The notes: generated by a model from the sequence alone, not told the origin. Positions 27,395 to 36,674 are shown, numbered from the stretch's first letter. The stretch: DNA of 64,000 bases from Poindextera sp963719975 (GCA_963719975.1 CAVRED010000001.1:124001-188000), one strand, 5' to 3'. Translations and numbers: made by a program.

Positions 27395-28651
27395 TTGGCG
27401 TCCTGGCCCTGGCCGCGCGGCCCGCTGTGGCGGCGCGGCGACTTTCTGAAGCTCTGGGCCGCGCAGACGGTGTCGGACTTCGGCGCGCGCATCACCCGCG
27501 AGGGCGTGCCCTACGCTGCGGTGCTGTCGGTCGGCGCTAACCCCGTTCAGTTGGGCGTGCTGGCCGCGCTCAGCCTTGGGCCGAGCGTGGTCGTGGGGCT
27601 CATGGCGGGCGGGCTGGTCGACCGAACGCGCCGCCGCCGGGTGCTGATCGCCGCCGACCTGATCCGCGCCGCCGTGCTCGTGACCATCCCGATCGCCGCG
27701 CTCATGCATTTGTTCTCGATGGCCGAGCTCTATGTGGCCGCCTTCATCGTCGGGGGCCTGAGCGTGCTGTTCGACATCGCCGACCACGCCTACCTGCCCA
27801 CCCTGGTCGAGCGCGCGCTCATTACCGACGCCAACGCCAAGCTTGCCGTCACCGAGTTGGTCGCCGAGATCGGCGGGCCCGCGCTGACTGGCGTCCTGGT
27901 CACGCTCTTCACCGCGCCGATCGCGATCGCCGTGAACGCGGTCACCTATCTCGTCTCGGCGGTGTTCCTGGCCACGATCCGCCACGCCGAGCCGGCGCCG
28001 GAACCGGCGCCGCGGATGACCCTGGCCAGCGACGTTCGCCTCGGCCTGGCGGCCGCGATGCGCGAGCCCCTTGTCCGCGCCCCGTTCCTGGCTGGTCTGG
28101 TGTCCAGCCTGTGCGGCGCCGCCTTCGCGACCCTCTACATGCTGTTCGCCCTGAAGACCCTCCACTTCCCGCCGGCGATCCTTGGGGTTGTCGTCGCCAT
28201 GGGTGGGGTCGGCGCGCTCGGCGGCGCGCTCACCTTCAACGCCATGGGCCGGGCCATCGGGCTCGGGCCGGCCATCGTCGTCTCCGGCATGGTCTCGGCG
28301 CTGAGCGCTCTGCTCATTCCGTTCGCCCAGGGGGGCCTTGTGCTGTCCGTCGCCATGATGGTCGTGGCGCAACTGCTCGGCGACAGCTTCGGCGTCGCCC
28401 TGTTGATCGGGACCAAGAGCGTGCAACAGGCGGTTCTGCCGCCTTCGGTGCTCGGCCGCGTCGGCGCGGCCATGCGCGCCGCCTCCGGCGCGGCCGGCGT
28501 CGTCGGCGCGCTCGCGGCCGGCTTTGCCGCCGTCTGGATCGGCGTTCGTCCGACCCTCTTCATCGCCGCGGCGGGGATCGTCGTCGGCCAGGGTCTGCTG
28601 CTCGCCTCGCCGCTCGCGCGCCTGCGCTCGCTCCCGCCCGCCCCGGCATGA
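27395..28651 (+). CDS. MFS transporter (putative exporter)
   Basis: 418 aa, about twelve membrane helices in two halves with a long central loop (RHAEPAPEPAPRMTLASDVR). Features are FLKLWAAQTVSDFGARITRE at the start and MAGGLVDRTRRRRVLIAADL, the MFS loop 2-3 motif. It resembles macrolide/enterobactin-exporter-type MFS proteins (MFS_3). A TTG is the probable start. The substrate is unknown. Confidence 0.85.
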   Translation: MASWPWPRGPLWRRGDFLKLWAAQTVSDFGARITREGVPYAAVLSVGANPVQLGVLAALSLGPSVVVGLMAGGLVDRTRRRRVLIAADLIRAAVLVTIPIAALMHLFSMAELYVAAFIVGGLSVLFDIADHAYLPTLVERALITDANAKLAVTELVAEIGGPALTGVLVTLFTAPIAIAVNAVTYLVSAVFLATIRHAEPAPEPAPRMTLASDVRLGLAAAMREPLVRAPFLAGLVSSLCGAAFATLYMLFALKTLHFPPAILGVVVAMGGVGALGGALTFNAMGRAIGLGPAIVVSGMVSALSALLIPFAQGGLVLSVAMMVVAQLLGDSFGVALLIGTKSVQQAVLPPSVLGRVGAAMRAASGAAGVVGALAAGFAAVWIGVRPTLFIAAAGIVVGQGLLLASPLARLRSLPPAPA

Positions 28652-28709
28652 TCGTTGCAGCCTGACCGCGCAGCGAGCGCCGCCTGTCTCCGATGGAGTT
28701 CCGTCCGCC

Positions 28710-29792
28710 GTGCTGATCGACGTGGTGAGACCGTCCGCCCTGCGGGCGCGCGAGATCGACGCGTGGACGGCTCTCCAGGCCACGGCCCCGTCGCTGGCGA
28801 GCCCGTTCCTTTCGCCGCACTGGGCGATCGCCGTCGAGCGGGCGCAGGCCGGGCAGCGGGGCGAGATCCGCGTCGCGGTGCTGCGTGACGGCCCAGACCC
28901 GGTCGGCTTTTTCCCCATCCGCGTCGTGGGGCAGACCGCCATGCCGGTCGGCGCGCCGATGTGCGACTACCAGGGCCTGATCGCTGGCCCCGACGTCCGC
29001 CTCGACGCCAAGCGGCTGGTCGAGGCGCTCGGCGTGCACCGGCTGGATTTCTCGCACATGCTCGCCGATCAGCCGGCGTTTCGGCCCTACGCGCGAGGCG
29101 AGGCGTCCTCCTACGTGATCGATGTCGCGCGCGGCTATCAGGTCTACGCCGCGCGACACCGCAAGGCCGGCCACCATGTGCTCAAGGACATCGACAAGCG
29201 CCGGCGCAAGCTGGTGCGCGAGGTCGGGCCGCCGCGGTTCCAGGCGATGGCCAACTGCCCCGACGCGTTCGACATCCTGCTCGACTGGAAGCGCCGCCGG
29301 TATCAATCGACCGGCCAGACGGTGATCTTCGACACGCCATGGACGGTCGCGCTGATGCGCGCCCTGCACGAGATGCGCGACGGCGACTTCGGCGGCGCTC
29401 TCTTCACGCTGCACGTCGGCGAGCGGCCGGCGGCGATCCAGTTCCACCTGCGCGGCGCGCGCACCCTCCACGCCTGGATCATCGCCTACGACGCGGCGTT
29501 CGAGCGCTACTCCCCGGGCCTGATGCTGTTCCAGGAGATCCTGCGCTGGATGGACGAGACGCCGCTCACCGCCTTCGACCTCGGCGCCGGCGACTACCAG
29601 TTCAAGCAACAGCTGGCCAACGCCCGCCGCGCTGTCACCCACGGTTTCGTCGGCCGTCCCTCGGCCGCCAGCTTCATGCGCGGGGCGCAATACGGCGTGC
29701 GCGCGGCGGCCGAGCGGCTGCCATGGCGCAAGGTGCAGGCGCTGCCGGGCAAGGCGATGCGCCGGCTCGATCTTTGGCGCGGATTGCGGTGA
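28710..29792 (+). CDS. FemAB/CelD-like GNAT acyltransferase (HfsK/BcsL type)
   Basis: 360 aa made of two GNAT-like halves. The recognisable part is in the C-terminal half: LLDWKRRRYQSTGQTVIFDT, GALFTLHVGERPAAIQFHLR and AYDAAFERYSPGLMLFQEIL, then TAFDLGAGDYQFKQQLANAR. This pattern is that of CelD/BcsL proteins, which include Caulobacter HfsK, an acyltransferase that modifies holdfast polysaccharide. No other polysaccharide gene is near. The start is a GTG at 28710. Confidence 0.75.
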   Translation: MLIDVVRPSALRAREIDAWTALQATAPSLASPFLSPHWAIAVERAQAGQRGEIRVAVLRDGPDPVGFFPIRVVGQTAMPVGAPMCDYQGLIAGPDVRLDAKRLVEALGVHRLDFSHMLADQPAFRPYARGEASSYVIDVARGYQVYAARHRKAGHHVLKDIDKRRRKLVREVGPPRFQAMANCPDAFDILLDWKRRRYQSTGQTVIFDTPWTVALMRALHEMRDGDFGGALFTLHVGERPAAIQFHLRGARTLHAWIIAYDAAFERYSPGLMLFQEILRWMDETPLTAFDLGAGDYQFKQQLANARRAVTHGFVGRPSAASFMRGAQYGVRAAAERLPWRKVQALPGKAMRRLDLWRGLR

Positions 29793-29844
29793 ACCTTAGC
29801 CGCCGCTAGGTTGCGCGGCTTTTCCGCCAGACCGTTTCCCCATC

Positions 29845-31041
29845 ATGACTCTCGCCTTCGCCCAGATCGAGGCCGCCGCCGAGCGGCTGAGAGGGCACAT
29901 CGAACGCACGCCCTGCCGTCATTCCAAGACCCTGTCGCAGATCACGGGCGCCGAGGTGTGGGTCAAGTTCGAGAACCTGCAGTTCACCGCCTCGTTCAAG
30001 GAGCGGGGCGCGCTGAACAAGCTCCTGCAGTTGAACGACCGCAACCGCGGCGTCATCGCCGCCTCGGCCGGCAACCACAGCCAGGGCCTGGCCTTTCACG
30101 GCCAGCAGCTCGGCATCCCTGTCACCATCGTGATGCCGCGCGCCACCCCGTTCGTGAAGGTGCAGCAGACGCGCGACTTCGGCGCCGAGGTGGTGCTGGA
30201 CGGCGACACCTACGAGGATGCGTCCGCCTCGGCCCAACAGCTGTGCGAGGAGCGCGACCTTATCTTCGTGCACCCGTTCAACGACGTCGACGTCATGGCC
30301 GGCCAGGGCACGATCGCGCTCGAGATGCTCGAGGACGCGCCCGACCTCGAGATCCTGCCGGTTCCGATCGGCGGCGGCGGGCTGATCGCCGGCGTGGCGA
30401 CCGCCGCCAAGCACATCAAGCCCGGGATCAGCATCGTCGGCGTCGAGCCGGCCAGCTTCCCGTCCTTCACCGCCCGCATGCGCGGCCTCGGCCCTGTCAC
30501 CGGCGGCCAGACCATCGCCGAGGGCATCCAGGTCAAGCAGGTGGGCGACCTCACCTACGCCATCGTCCGCCCACTGATCGACCAGGTGCTGCTGGTCGAG
30601 GAGCCGTCGCTGGAGCGCGCCATCGCCCTCTACTGCAACGTCGAGAAGACGGTCTGCGAGGGCGCCGGCGCGGCTTCGCTCGCCGCCCTGATCGAGCATC
30701 CGGACCCGTTCCGCGGCAAGAAGGTCGGCCTCATCCTCTCCGGCGGCAACATCGACCCCAGGCTGCTGGCCTCGGTGCTGACCCGCGAGCTCGTGCGCGA
30801 AAAGCGCCTGGTGTCGCTCAAGATCGTCGGCGACGACCGTCCCGGCCTCCTGGCCAACGTCTCCGCCGTCATCGGCGGGCGCGGCGCCAACATCGTCGAG
30901 GTGGCGCACAATCGCCTGGCCCTCGACGTCCCAGCCAAGGGAGCCGAGTTCGACATCATGATCGAGACCCGCGACGCCCGGCACACGCGCGAAGTGGTTC
31001 AGGCGCTGAAGGACGCGGGCTATCCGCCGAGGCCGCTGTGA
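29845..31041 (+). CDS. ilvA: Threonine ammonia-lyase
   Basis: 398 aa, a PLP fold-type II enzyme with one C-terminal ACT domain. The PLP lysine is Lys52 in FTASFKERGALNKL, the phosphate loop is PIGGGGLIAGVA, and SAGNHSQGLAFHG lies between. The ACT domain is VSLKIVGDDRPGLLANVSAV. It deaminates threonine to 2-oxobutanoate, either the first step of isoleucine synthesis or catabolic; the single ACT domain and length fit the shorter class. Its stop overlaps the GTG of the next gene. Confidence 0.92.
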   Translation: MTLAFAQIEAAAERLRGHIERTPCRHSKTLSQITGAEVWVKFENLQFTASFKERGALNKLLQLNDRNRGVIAASAGNHSQGLAFHGQQLGIPVTIVMPRATPFVKVQQTRDFGAEVVLDGDTYEDASASAQQLCEERDLIFVHPFNDVDVMAGQGTIALEMLEDAPDLEILPVPIGGGGLIAGVATAAKHIKPGISIVGVEPASFPSFTARMRGLGPVTGGQTIAEGIQVKQVGDLTYAIVRPLIDQVLLVEEPSLERAIALYCNVEKTVCEGAGAASLAALIEHPDPFRGKKVGLILSGGNIDPRLLASVLTRELVREKRLVSLKIVGDDRPGLLANVSAVIGGRGANIVEVAHNRLALDVPAKGAEFDIMIETRDARHTREVVQALKDAGYPPRPL

Positions 31042-31523
31042 GACCGGCGTTGGCGCTCGCCGCCGCGGCTCTCCTGCTCCTCGGCGGTTGCCAGGCCGAC
31101 GGCCAGGCGGCGGCCAACTTGAAGGCCGCGCAAGGCTTCCTGCGGCTGAACGCCCAGCAGCCGGGCGTCGTCAGCCTGCCCAGCGGGCTCGAGTACAAGA
31201 TCGTGACCTCGGGTCCCGCCGATGGGCCGCATCCGGGGGCGGGCGATGAGGTCAAGGTCAACTACGAGGGCAAGCTGCTGGACGGGAGCGTCTTCGACTC
31301 CTCGTTCCAGCGCGGCGAGCCGCTGGACCTGCCGCTCGATCGCGTCATTCCGGGCTGGACCGAGGCGCTCGAACTCATGCGGCCGGGCGACGAATGGATC
31401 CTCTACGTCCCACCCGGACTCGGCTACCGCGACAAGGCCACGGGCCCCATCCCGCCCAACAGTCTCCTGATCTTCCGCGTCCAGCTGATCAGCATCCTCC
31501 CCCGTCAGCCAGAGGCGGGCTAG
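31038..31523 (+). CDS. FKBP-type peptidyl-prolyl isomerase lipoprotein
   Basis: 161 aa. The signal peptide ends in a lipobox (LLLLGGC, Cys18), so it is a membrane-anchored lipoprotein. The FKBP core runs PSGLEYKIVTSGPADGPHPG, VKVNYEGKLLDGSVFDSSFQ, PLDRVIPGWTEALELMRPGD and PPGLGYRDKATGPIPPNSLL. It catalyses prolyl cis-trans isomerisation in periplasmic folding. The GTG start overlaps the ilvA stop in GTGA. Confidence 0.9.
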   Translation: MRPALALAAAALLLLGGCQADGQAAANLKAAQGFLRLNAQQPGVVSLPSGLEYKIVTSGPADGPHPGAGDEVKVNYEGKLLDGSVFDSSFQRGEPLDLPLDRVIPGWTEALELMRPGDEWILYVPPGLGYRDKATGPIPPNSLLIFRVQLISILPRQPEAG

Positions 31524-31540
31524 GCGCAACGGGCAAGACC

Positions 31541-32731
31541 CTACGGAGCCTCGCGCACCGCCCGCGTCTCGGCGCCGTTGAAGCGGACGGCGATCGCGGC
31601 CGCCGGGCGGCCCGGCTCGCCCTCGAACGTCATCAGGACGTCGAACCCGCCGGGCACGAAGAACCGGCGCGGCGTCTCGGCCAGCAACGGAGTCTGCCCG
31701 GGCATGCCGGTCATCTGGGCGAACAGGCTCGCCCCTTTGCGCGTGATGGTCACCTTGCGCCCGTCGGCCATCGCATAGACGCCAACCAGGGTCTCCAGGG
31801 CTTCGGGCGCGACGGCGATCGCCGTGCGCGCGCCGGGCGGCGGCAAGATCCAGGCGAAGGCCGTTGGAACCAGCAGCGGATAGTAGGAGATCTCGGTCGC
31901 GCCCGCGAAGATGCGCTTCTCGACCACGAAGGCGGCGCCGGGCCCGCTCAGCGCCTCGGCGATCTCGCCCGCGCCTTCGACGGTGTTTGGCTTTTGCAGG
32001 GAGACGACGGCTTCCTGCTCGCCCGCGGCGACATAGACGCGCCGGCCGTTCCCCTTCGGCGCGGCCAAGGCGAGCCTGGCCGGTATCTGCGGATCGGCCC
32101 AAACCGAGGGGCTTGCGATGATGTAGCCGGCGAAGGCTTCGGGCGTTTCGGCGAGCACATTGGCGACGAAGAGACCGCCAAAGGAGTGGCCGAACAGGAT
32201 CGCCCTGGCGGGGTCCATGGGATAGCGCGCTTCCAGAAAGGGCCTCAGGTCCTGGGTCAGGAACGCGGCGAACGCGGCCCCGCCCCCGCCAAAGGTCGCG
32301 CCGTTTTGGCTGAAAGGCCTGAAGAGCAGGTCGGTGTTGCGCTGGTTGGGCTGGCCTTCCGGATAGCTGACCGAGACCACGAAGGCCGGCGACATGAGCC
32401 CGGCGCCCGCCATCATCTGCGCCGTCGGGCCTGAAACGCCATAGCCGCCGTCGAGCGCGTAGATCGTCGGCAGCTTCCGGTCGGGCGGCCTCGCCACCGG
32501 CAGTTTCAGATCGGGCAGCACATACGCCCCAGACGCTGGCGGCGCGCTGACCACCACCAGGAAGTCGCGGCCCAGCCGCTTGGAATGCACCAACAGCCGC
32601 TGCGCGCCCTCGGGGGTGAAAGGGCCCTCCGACACGACGGTGAGCGTGGGCCGGGGCTGGGCGAATGCAGCGGAAGCAGCGAGGACGCTTGCCAGGAAGA
32701 GGGCGGCCCAATGGAACTGTCCCAGCCTCAT
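31541..32731 (-). CDS. Secreted alpha/beta hydrolase, esterase D/Fes-like
   Basis: 396 aa with a signal peptide (FLASVLAASAAFAQP). The esterase core has LPTIYALDGGYGVSG, the nucleophile elbow AILFGHSFGGLFVANVL, and a C-terminal beta-rich extension (LVGVYAMADGRKVTITRKGA) like those fused to beta-lactamase-type esterases. It is probably a periplasmic carboxylesterase related to the siderophore-esterase (IroE/Fes) fold. It is divergent from a TetR regulator with a shared palindromic operator, so it is probably the regulated gene. Confidence 0.85.
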   Translation of the reverse strand: MRLGQFHWAALFLASVLAASAAFAQPRPTLTVVSEGPFTPEGAQRLLVHSKRLGRDFLVVVSAPPASGAYVLPDLKLPVARPPDRKLPTIYALDGGYGVSGPTAQMMAGAGLMSPAFVVSVSYPEGQPNQRNTDLLFRPFSQNGATFGGGGAAFAAFLTQDLRPFLEARYPMDPARAILFGHSFGGLFVANVLAETPEAFAGYIIASPSVWADPQIPARLALAAPKGNGRRVYVAAGEQEAVVSLQKPNTVEGAGEIAEALSGPGAAFVVEKRIFAGATEISYYPLLVPTAFAWILPPPGARTAIAVAPEALETLVGVYAMADGRKVTITRKGASLFAQMTGMPGQTPLLAETPRRFFVPGGFDVLMTFEGEPGRPAAAIAVRFNGAETRAVREAP

Positions 32732-32796
32732 GTCGCCGCTCCCGTTCTCGTCAGGACCGCCTGGTTAGCGTCAGCCAAAGCGAAGCCATAGTGAAT

Positions 32797-32810
32797 TATA
32801 ATCCATTATA
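32797..32810. promoter_or_regulatory. Palindromic operator between hydrolase and TetR gene
   Basis: TATAAT-CC-ATTATA is a perfect 6+6 inverted repeat in an AT-rich stretch, 26 bp from the TetR start and 65 bp from the hydrolase start. It probably overlaps both promoters and is the expected binding site of the TetR product. Confidence 0.55.
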
Positions 32811-32836
32811 TTTGAAATGCGTTATATTCTGGCCAG

Positions 32837-33487
32837 ATGGTGGAGCCCCCGCCGAGTCGCAAACGCCAGCGCACCCGCGCGGCGCTGATCGAGGCGACCC
32901 TCGCCATCGTGGCCGAACGCGGCTTTGCGGCCGTCAGCCTGAGCGAGGTGGCGGCGCGCGCCGGGGTGACCACGGGATCGATCTACTCGAACTTCCGCGG
33001 CAAGGGCGAGCTGCTCTGGGAGGCGGCGGCCAGCAAGCGGCGCTACGTCGTTCCAGAGGTTGCGCCCGGCGCGTCGCTGAAAGTCCGCGCCAGAGCCATC
33101 GCCCGGGCGATGATGCAGCAGATGCCCCAGATCGAGGGACAGATCGACTTTCACCGCGAAATGCTGATCTACAGTCGCACCGATCCCGAGCTGCAGGCGA
33201 TCCAGGCCGCACATTGGAGAGCGCTGTTCGACGCCATCGCCGCTGGGGTGGAGGCGGAGCTGGGCGACAGGCTCACCATGGCGCCGCAGGCCCTCAGCAT
33301 CGGGTTCCAGGCGCTCATCCGGGGGTTCTCGGCTCAGTGGGGCGAGACGCCGGGCGCGATCACCGAAGACGTCGTCGCCTCGAACTTCGAGGCGTTGCTG
33401 ATTGGAGCAACGACGCCGGCAGGCGGCGCTACAGGCGTCGCGACGGGGGCGGCTCCGAGAGCGGCAAGCAATGAGGAGTCGTCTTGA
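32837..33487 (+). CDS. TetR-family transcriptional regulator
   Basis: 216 aa. The N-terminal HTH reads KRQRTRAALIEATLAIVAER, LSEVAARAGVTTGSIYSNFR and GKGELLWEA, followed by a helical ligand domain. It probably represses the divergent esterase gene and itself through the palindrome at 32797. The Ala/Gly-rich C-terminal tail (ATTPAGGATGVATGAAPRAA) looks disordered. Confidence 0.9.
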   Translation: MVEPPPSRKRQRTRAALIEATLAIVAERGFAAVSLSEVAARAGVTTGSIYSNFRGKGELLWEAAASKRRYVVPEVAPGASLKVRARAIARAMMQQMPQIEGQIDFHREMLIYSRTDPELQAIQAAHWRALFDAIAAGVEAELGDRLTMAPQALSIGFQALIRGFSAQWGETPGAITEDVVASNFEALLIGATTPAGGATGVATGAAPRAASNEESS

Positions 33488-33550
33488 GCGAAGCGGCGAG
33501 CGAGTACAGAATCCTGGCTTCGCGCGTCTTCGAGCGGGAGGAATGGAGTT

Positions 33551-33826
33551 GTGAGCGACGCAGTCGGCCCTGGCGATCTGGTTCTATGCGTCAATGCCGC
33601 CCCGAACCATGCAACGGGAAGGCCGGTGCCCCTGCAAGCCGGGGAGACCTACCGAGTCGTCGCGGTCATGGATTTTGCGTGCCCATGCGGGCGTTCCGAT
33701 GCGCTGTTGGACGTCGGAATCGATTTCGGGTGGTGCCAGACGCGCTTCCGACTCCTGCCCAAGCCCAAAGCCCAGGCCAAGACGCGCCGCGTGTCGGCGC
33801 CCAGGGAGAAGGAGACGGTTCGCTGA
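33551..33826 (+). CDS. Small protein of unknown function
   Basis: 91 aa from GTG, with a good GGGAGG site 13 bases upstream. It opens VGPGDLVLCVNAAPNHATGR and has LQAGETYRVVAV, a CPCGRSDALLDVG segment with two cysteines, and WCQTRFRLLPKP followed by a lysine-rich tail. It reads as a small beta-barrel-like domain with a possible metal site. A stretch at 61018 repeats the DNA for QTRFRLLPKP, showing that the family occurs more than once in this genome. Confidence 0.6.
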   Translation: MSDAVGPGDLVLCVNAAPNHATGRPVPLQAGETYRVVAVMDFACPCGRSDALLDVGIDFGWCQTRFRLLPKPKAQAKTRRVSAPREKETVR

Positions 33827-33891
33827 GCCGCCGGTTACGGAGTCGGCAGTGCGCCGACCTCGCGAGATGCAGCTAACGGTGGCGAGAGCCG

Positions 33892-34380
33892 ATGACCCCG
33901 TTCGTGCCCAAGGACTTTCAGGTTCCCGCCGGGTTCGAAACGCCGGACTTCCGGGTGCGCATGCTGGCGATCTCGGACGTGGTGAAGGACTACGACGCGG
34001 TGATGACCAGCGTCGAGCGCCTCCAAAAGGTGTTCGGTCCAACGGGACGGTGGCCCAAGGGACTGACCTTCGAGCAGGACCTGATCGACCTCGGCTGGCA
34101 CCACAAGGAGTTCCAACAGCGCCGGTCGTTCGCCTACACCGTCATGAGCCTCGACGAGGACGCGTGCCTTGGGTGCCTCTATATCGAGCCGACCAGGCTG
34201 CGCGGCCATGACGCCGAGGTCCACTGCTGGGTGCGAACCAGCCACGCCGACGCGCTGGACGCCTTGCTCTACCAAAGCCTGCGGGACTGGATCGGATCGC
34301 GCTGGCCCTTCAAGGCCGTCGCCTATCCAGGCCGGTCGCTGACCTGGGACCAGGTGGCCGCGCTTCGGCAGGGCGCCTAG
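33892..34380 (+). CDS. GNAT-like N-acyltransferase
   Basis: 162 aa. The fold is GNAT-like: FRVRMLAISDVVKDYDAVMT, FAYTVMSLDEDACLGCLYIE and DAEVHCWVRTSHADALDALL, the last being the strand before the CoA-binding helix. The acetyl-CoA loop is poorly conserved (RTSHADALDA), so it may not be an active acetyltransferase. It is convergent with the hydrolase at 34402. Confidence 0.6.
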   Translation: MTPFVPKDFQVPAGFETPDFRVRMLAISDVVKDYDAVMTSVERLQKVFGPTGRWPKGLTFEQDLIDLGWHHKEFQQRRSFAYTVMSLDEDACLGCLYIEPTRLRGHDAEVHCWVRTSHADALDALLYQSLRDWIGSRWPFKAVAYPGRSLTWDQVAALRQGA

Positions 34381-34401
34381 GCGCGTTCGCGCCTTCCGGC
34401 G

Positions 34402-35391
34402 TCAGTGAGCTTGCTCGGGTCCGAGCATGCCGATCGTGTGCAGCCACCGATCCACGAGTTCGGGCCAACGGCCGATCGGCAGGTTGCTCGCGCGCAAGCC
34501 GAAGGCGTGGCCGCCTTTGGCGTACAGGTGCATTTCAGTCGGGACGCCAGCCCGCTGCAACGCGACGTAGTAGGCGAGCGACTGCTCGACGCCGTCCACG
34601 TGATCGTCCTCGGCCTGCAGCAGAAAGGTCGGCGGCGTGTCGGCGCGCACGCGGATGTCCGTACGAAGGCTGAGGTCCTCCTGGTTGCGGGTGGCGCGGT
34701 TCTCGTCCTCGTGCGCCCACAGGTGCCCCGGATAGACGGCGATGGCGAAGTCGGGGCGGCAGCTCAGCGCGTCGGCGGCGTCGACCGGCGGGTAGGTCCG
34801 CTGCGCGAAGTGCGTGCTGACGGCGGCGACCAGGTGCCCGCCGGCGGAAAAACCGATGACGCCGATCTTGTGCGGATCGACACGCCACTCGGCGGCATGC
34901 TGGCGCACGAGCCCCAGCGTCCGCTGCGCGTCCTGCAGCGCCGTCTGGACCTTGGGGTAGTAGCGCCGCCCATTCTTCAGGGTCGGGCCCGAGTCGGGCA
35001 CCCGATACTTCAGCAGCACGCAGGTGATGCCGCGCGAGGTCAGCCAGTCGCAGATCTCCGTGCCTTCGAGGCCCATGGCCAGGACCTGGTAGCCGCCGCC
35101 GGGAAACACAACGACGGCCACGCCGGTGTTGGGACCCTTGGGTGCGTACACGGTCATCGTCGGGCGGCTGACGTCGGTGGAACAGCATGACTCGGGCTTC
35201 GGATCGGGCGCCGCGTTCGGCGGCGTCCCGGGCCAGATCGGCGACTGGACATGCCCCACCGAGGGCTGCCAGACGGCGGCCCCGGCGCCTGGCGCGGTCG
35301 CGCCGGCCGCGCCGACGAACGCGATCAGACAAGCGGCGAACAGCGGGGCCCCTCTCACAACGCCGCCGCCGCGACCCACGCTGCGAGACAT
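34402..35391 (-). CDS. Secreted alpha/beta hydrolase (acetyl-esterase/BD-FAE type)
   Basis: 329 aa with a signal peptide. The oxyanion loop is VVVFPGGGYQVLAMGLEG, the nucleophile IGVIGFSAGGHLVAAVS, the acid AEDDHVDGVEQ and the histidine YAKGGHAFGLR, a complete triad. Such enzymes deacetylate xylan or other carbohydrates (COG0657). Its 5' end overlaps the end of the gene at 35355 by 37 bases. Confidence 0.85.
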   Translation of the reverse strand: MSRSVGRGGGVVRGAPLFAACLIAFVGAAGATAPGAGAAVWQPSVGHVQSPIWPGTPPNAAPDPKPESCCSTDVSRPTMTVYAPKGPNTGVAVVVFPGGGYQVLAMGLEGTEICDWLTSRGITCVLLKYRVPDSGPTLKNGRRYYPKVQTALQDAQRTLGLVRQHAAEWRVDPHKIGVIGFSAGGHLVAAVSTHFAQRTYPPVDAADALSCRPDFAIAVYPGHLWAHEDENRATRNQEDLSLRTDIRVRADTPPTFLLQAEDDHVDGVEQSLAYYVALQRAGVPTEMHLYAKGGHAFGLRASNLPIGRWPELVDRWLHTIGMLGPEQAH

Positions 35392-35978
35392 GAGGCCTTC
35401 TGCTCCTTGCGCCAGGGCCGGCCAACGGTCGCGCCAAGGGCGTTCAGCTGGATGTCGATCTGGCTGGCGGCGAACGGCAGCTTCAGCGCCGCCAACTCGC
35501 GCAGGGACTTCTCGTCCATCTCGACGACATCCAGGCCGAGGCCGGCGAAGGCGGCGCGCAGCGCCACGCGGACGGCCAGGCCCTCGGCCACCGGCGGGTG
35601 TTCTGGCGCGGACAGGCTGTGCTCGAGCAGGTCGGTCATCCATCCGGCGCGGTTGATGAGCAGCGCCGCAACGGCGGGCCGGAACCCCTCCTGCTTCAGC
35701 CGGTCCACGACGGCGGCGAGTCCGGTGGCCGCGAGCGCCGCCTGGCGCCTGCGCCCCTCGGCGACGGCGGCCGCGGCCTCCGCCGTCGGTCGGCCGCCTT
35801 CGCCGCGGGGCATCTCGTAGGCGACCTGGTACGGCTCGAACGCCAGGCGGTCGCCCTCGGCCGCGGTGGCGAGGAACGTCGACAGCACCACGCGGGGCGG
35901 CGGCCGGTCGGCGGCCACGCCAACCACCACGCTGCCGCCGCGCACGGCGCGAAATCCTAACGCGATGGGCGTCACCAC
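35355..35978 (-). CDS. Conserved protein of unknown function
   Basis: 207 aa. It opens MVTPIALGFRAVRGGSVVVG and has STFLATAAEGDRLAFEPYQV, EGFRPAVAALLINRAGWMTD and LREAFAGLGLDV-like helices, with no recognised motif. It reads as a two-domain actin-like fold fragment (repeated G-x-R-x-V-R-G-G pattern), but this is not firm. It overlaps the downstream esterase gene by 37 bases, so the two are co-transcribed. Confidence 0.55.
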   Translation of the reverse strand: MVTPIALGFRAVRGGSVVVGVAADRPPPRVVLSTFLATAAEGDRLAFEPYQVAYEMPRGEGGRPTAEAAAAVAEGRRRQAALAATGLAAVVDRLKQEGFRPAVAALLINRAGWMTDLLEHSLSAPEHPPVAEGLAVRVALRAAFAGLGLDVVEMDEKSLRELAALKLPFAASQIDIQLNALGATVGRPWRKEQKASCLAAWVAAAAL

Positions 35979-36075
35979 ATCCCTCCGAACAGCGGGGCCT
36001 CATGACTAAGATACCTCGGGTCGTGGCGAGGCATAGTCCAGCTTAGGCTCGCTGATCGTGAGGCTGAGGAGCGGC

Positions 36076-36516
36076 TTACCGACCGGCAGACGGCGGGTTG
36101 CAGGCCAAGGTCATCGCCTGGGCGGAAAACGGGGCGTTTGGCGGGTTCGGGATCCAGCCTTCGGGCGCCGGATCGCTTTCGGTCACCGCTCCCTGGCCCA
36201 TGTGCCCGGCGTATTTCGCATAGAACAGCGTTCGATGCATGGGTCTCGCGCAGTCGTATTCAACGAGATATCTCACCGACAAGAACGGCTTGAATTTCGC
36301 CAGCCTCGCGTTCGGTCCAAAGTCTTGCAGCGACCAGATGGAAGCCGTCTGGCCGGTCCGGTCTATGTTTTTCACGTCGAGATACTGCACCGGATATTCG
36401 CCTTCGTGACTGACTCTCGTCCAGGCGTTGGCGACCACGGCGGCGTGCGCCGCCGGAGCATCCGCAACGCCGGCGCCGAACGCCAGGGCGACAGCGGTCA
36501 ACAACGTGCGTTTCAT
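36076..36516 (-). CDS. Secreted surface-adhesin E-like protein
   Basis: 146 aa with signal peptide (LLTAVALAFGAGVADAPAAHA). The mature part follows the surface-adhesin protein E (PF16747) layout: WTRVSHEGEYPVQYLDVKNI, ASIWSLQDFGPNARLAKFKP, SVRYLVEYDCARPMHRTLFY and a final Cys (TLACNPPSAGR) that can pair with the first. These are periplasmic or surface proteins of unclear role. Confidence 0.65.
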   Translation of the reverse strand: MKRTLLTAVALAFGAGVADAPAAHAAVVANAWTRVSHEGEYPVQYLDVKNIDRTGQTASIWSLQDFGPNARLAKFKPFLSVRYLVEYDCARPMHRTLFYAKYAGHMGQGAVTESDPAPEGWIPNPPNAPFSAQAMTLACNPPSAGR

Positions 36517-36674
36517 TCTGCTCCCCAGCTCGGCGTCGCGCGCCACGCTGAAGCCGATCGAGTCTGATGTGAAGGGGCCAGAAGATGCTGGGCTTTGCCG
36601 GCCCAATGCGAAGAGCGGCGTGGCTCGCAGTCTTGGGGCGAGCCACGCCGCGATACTTCGACTCCGCGTGGACC

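Noticed and set aside
26618..28942. A 774-codon minus-strand open frame
   Set aside because: Only its last 121 codons (AHSA1) are gene-like; the rest is antisense to the ArsR and MFS genes with low-complexity Asp/Arg/His composition.
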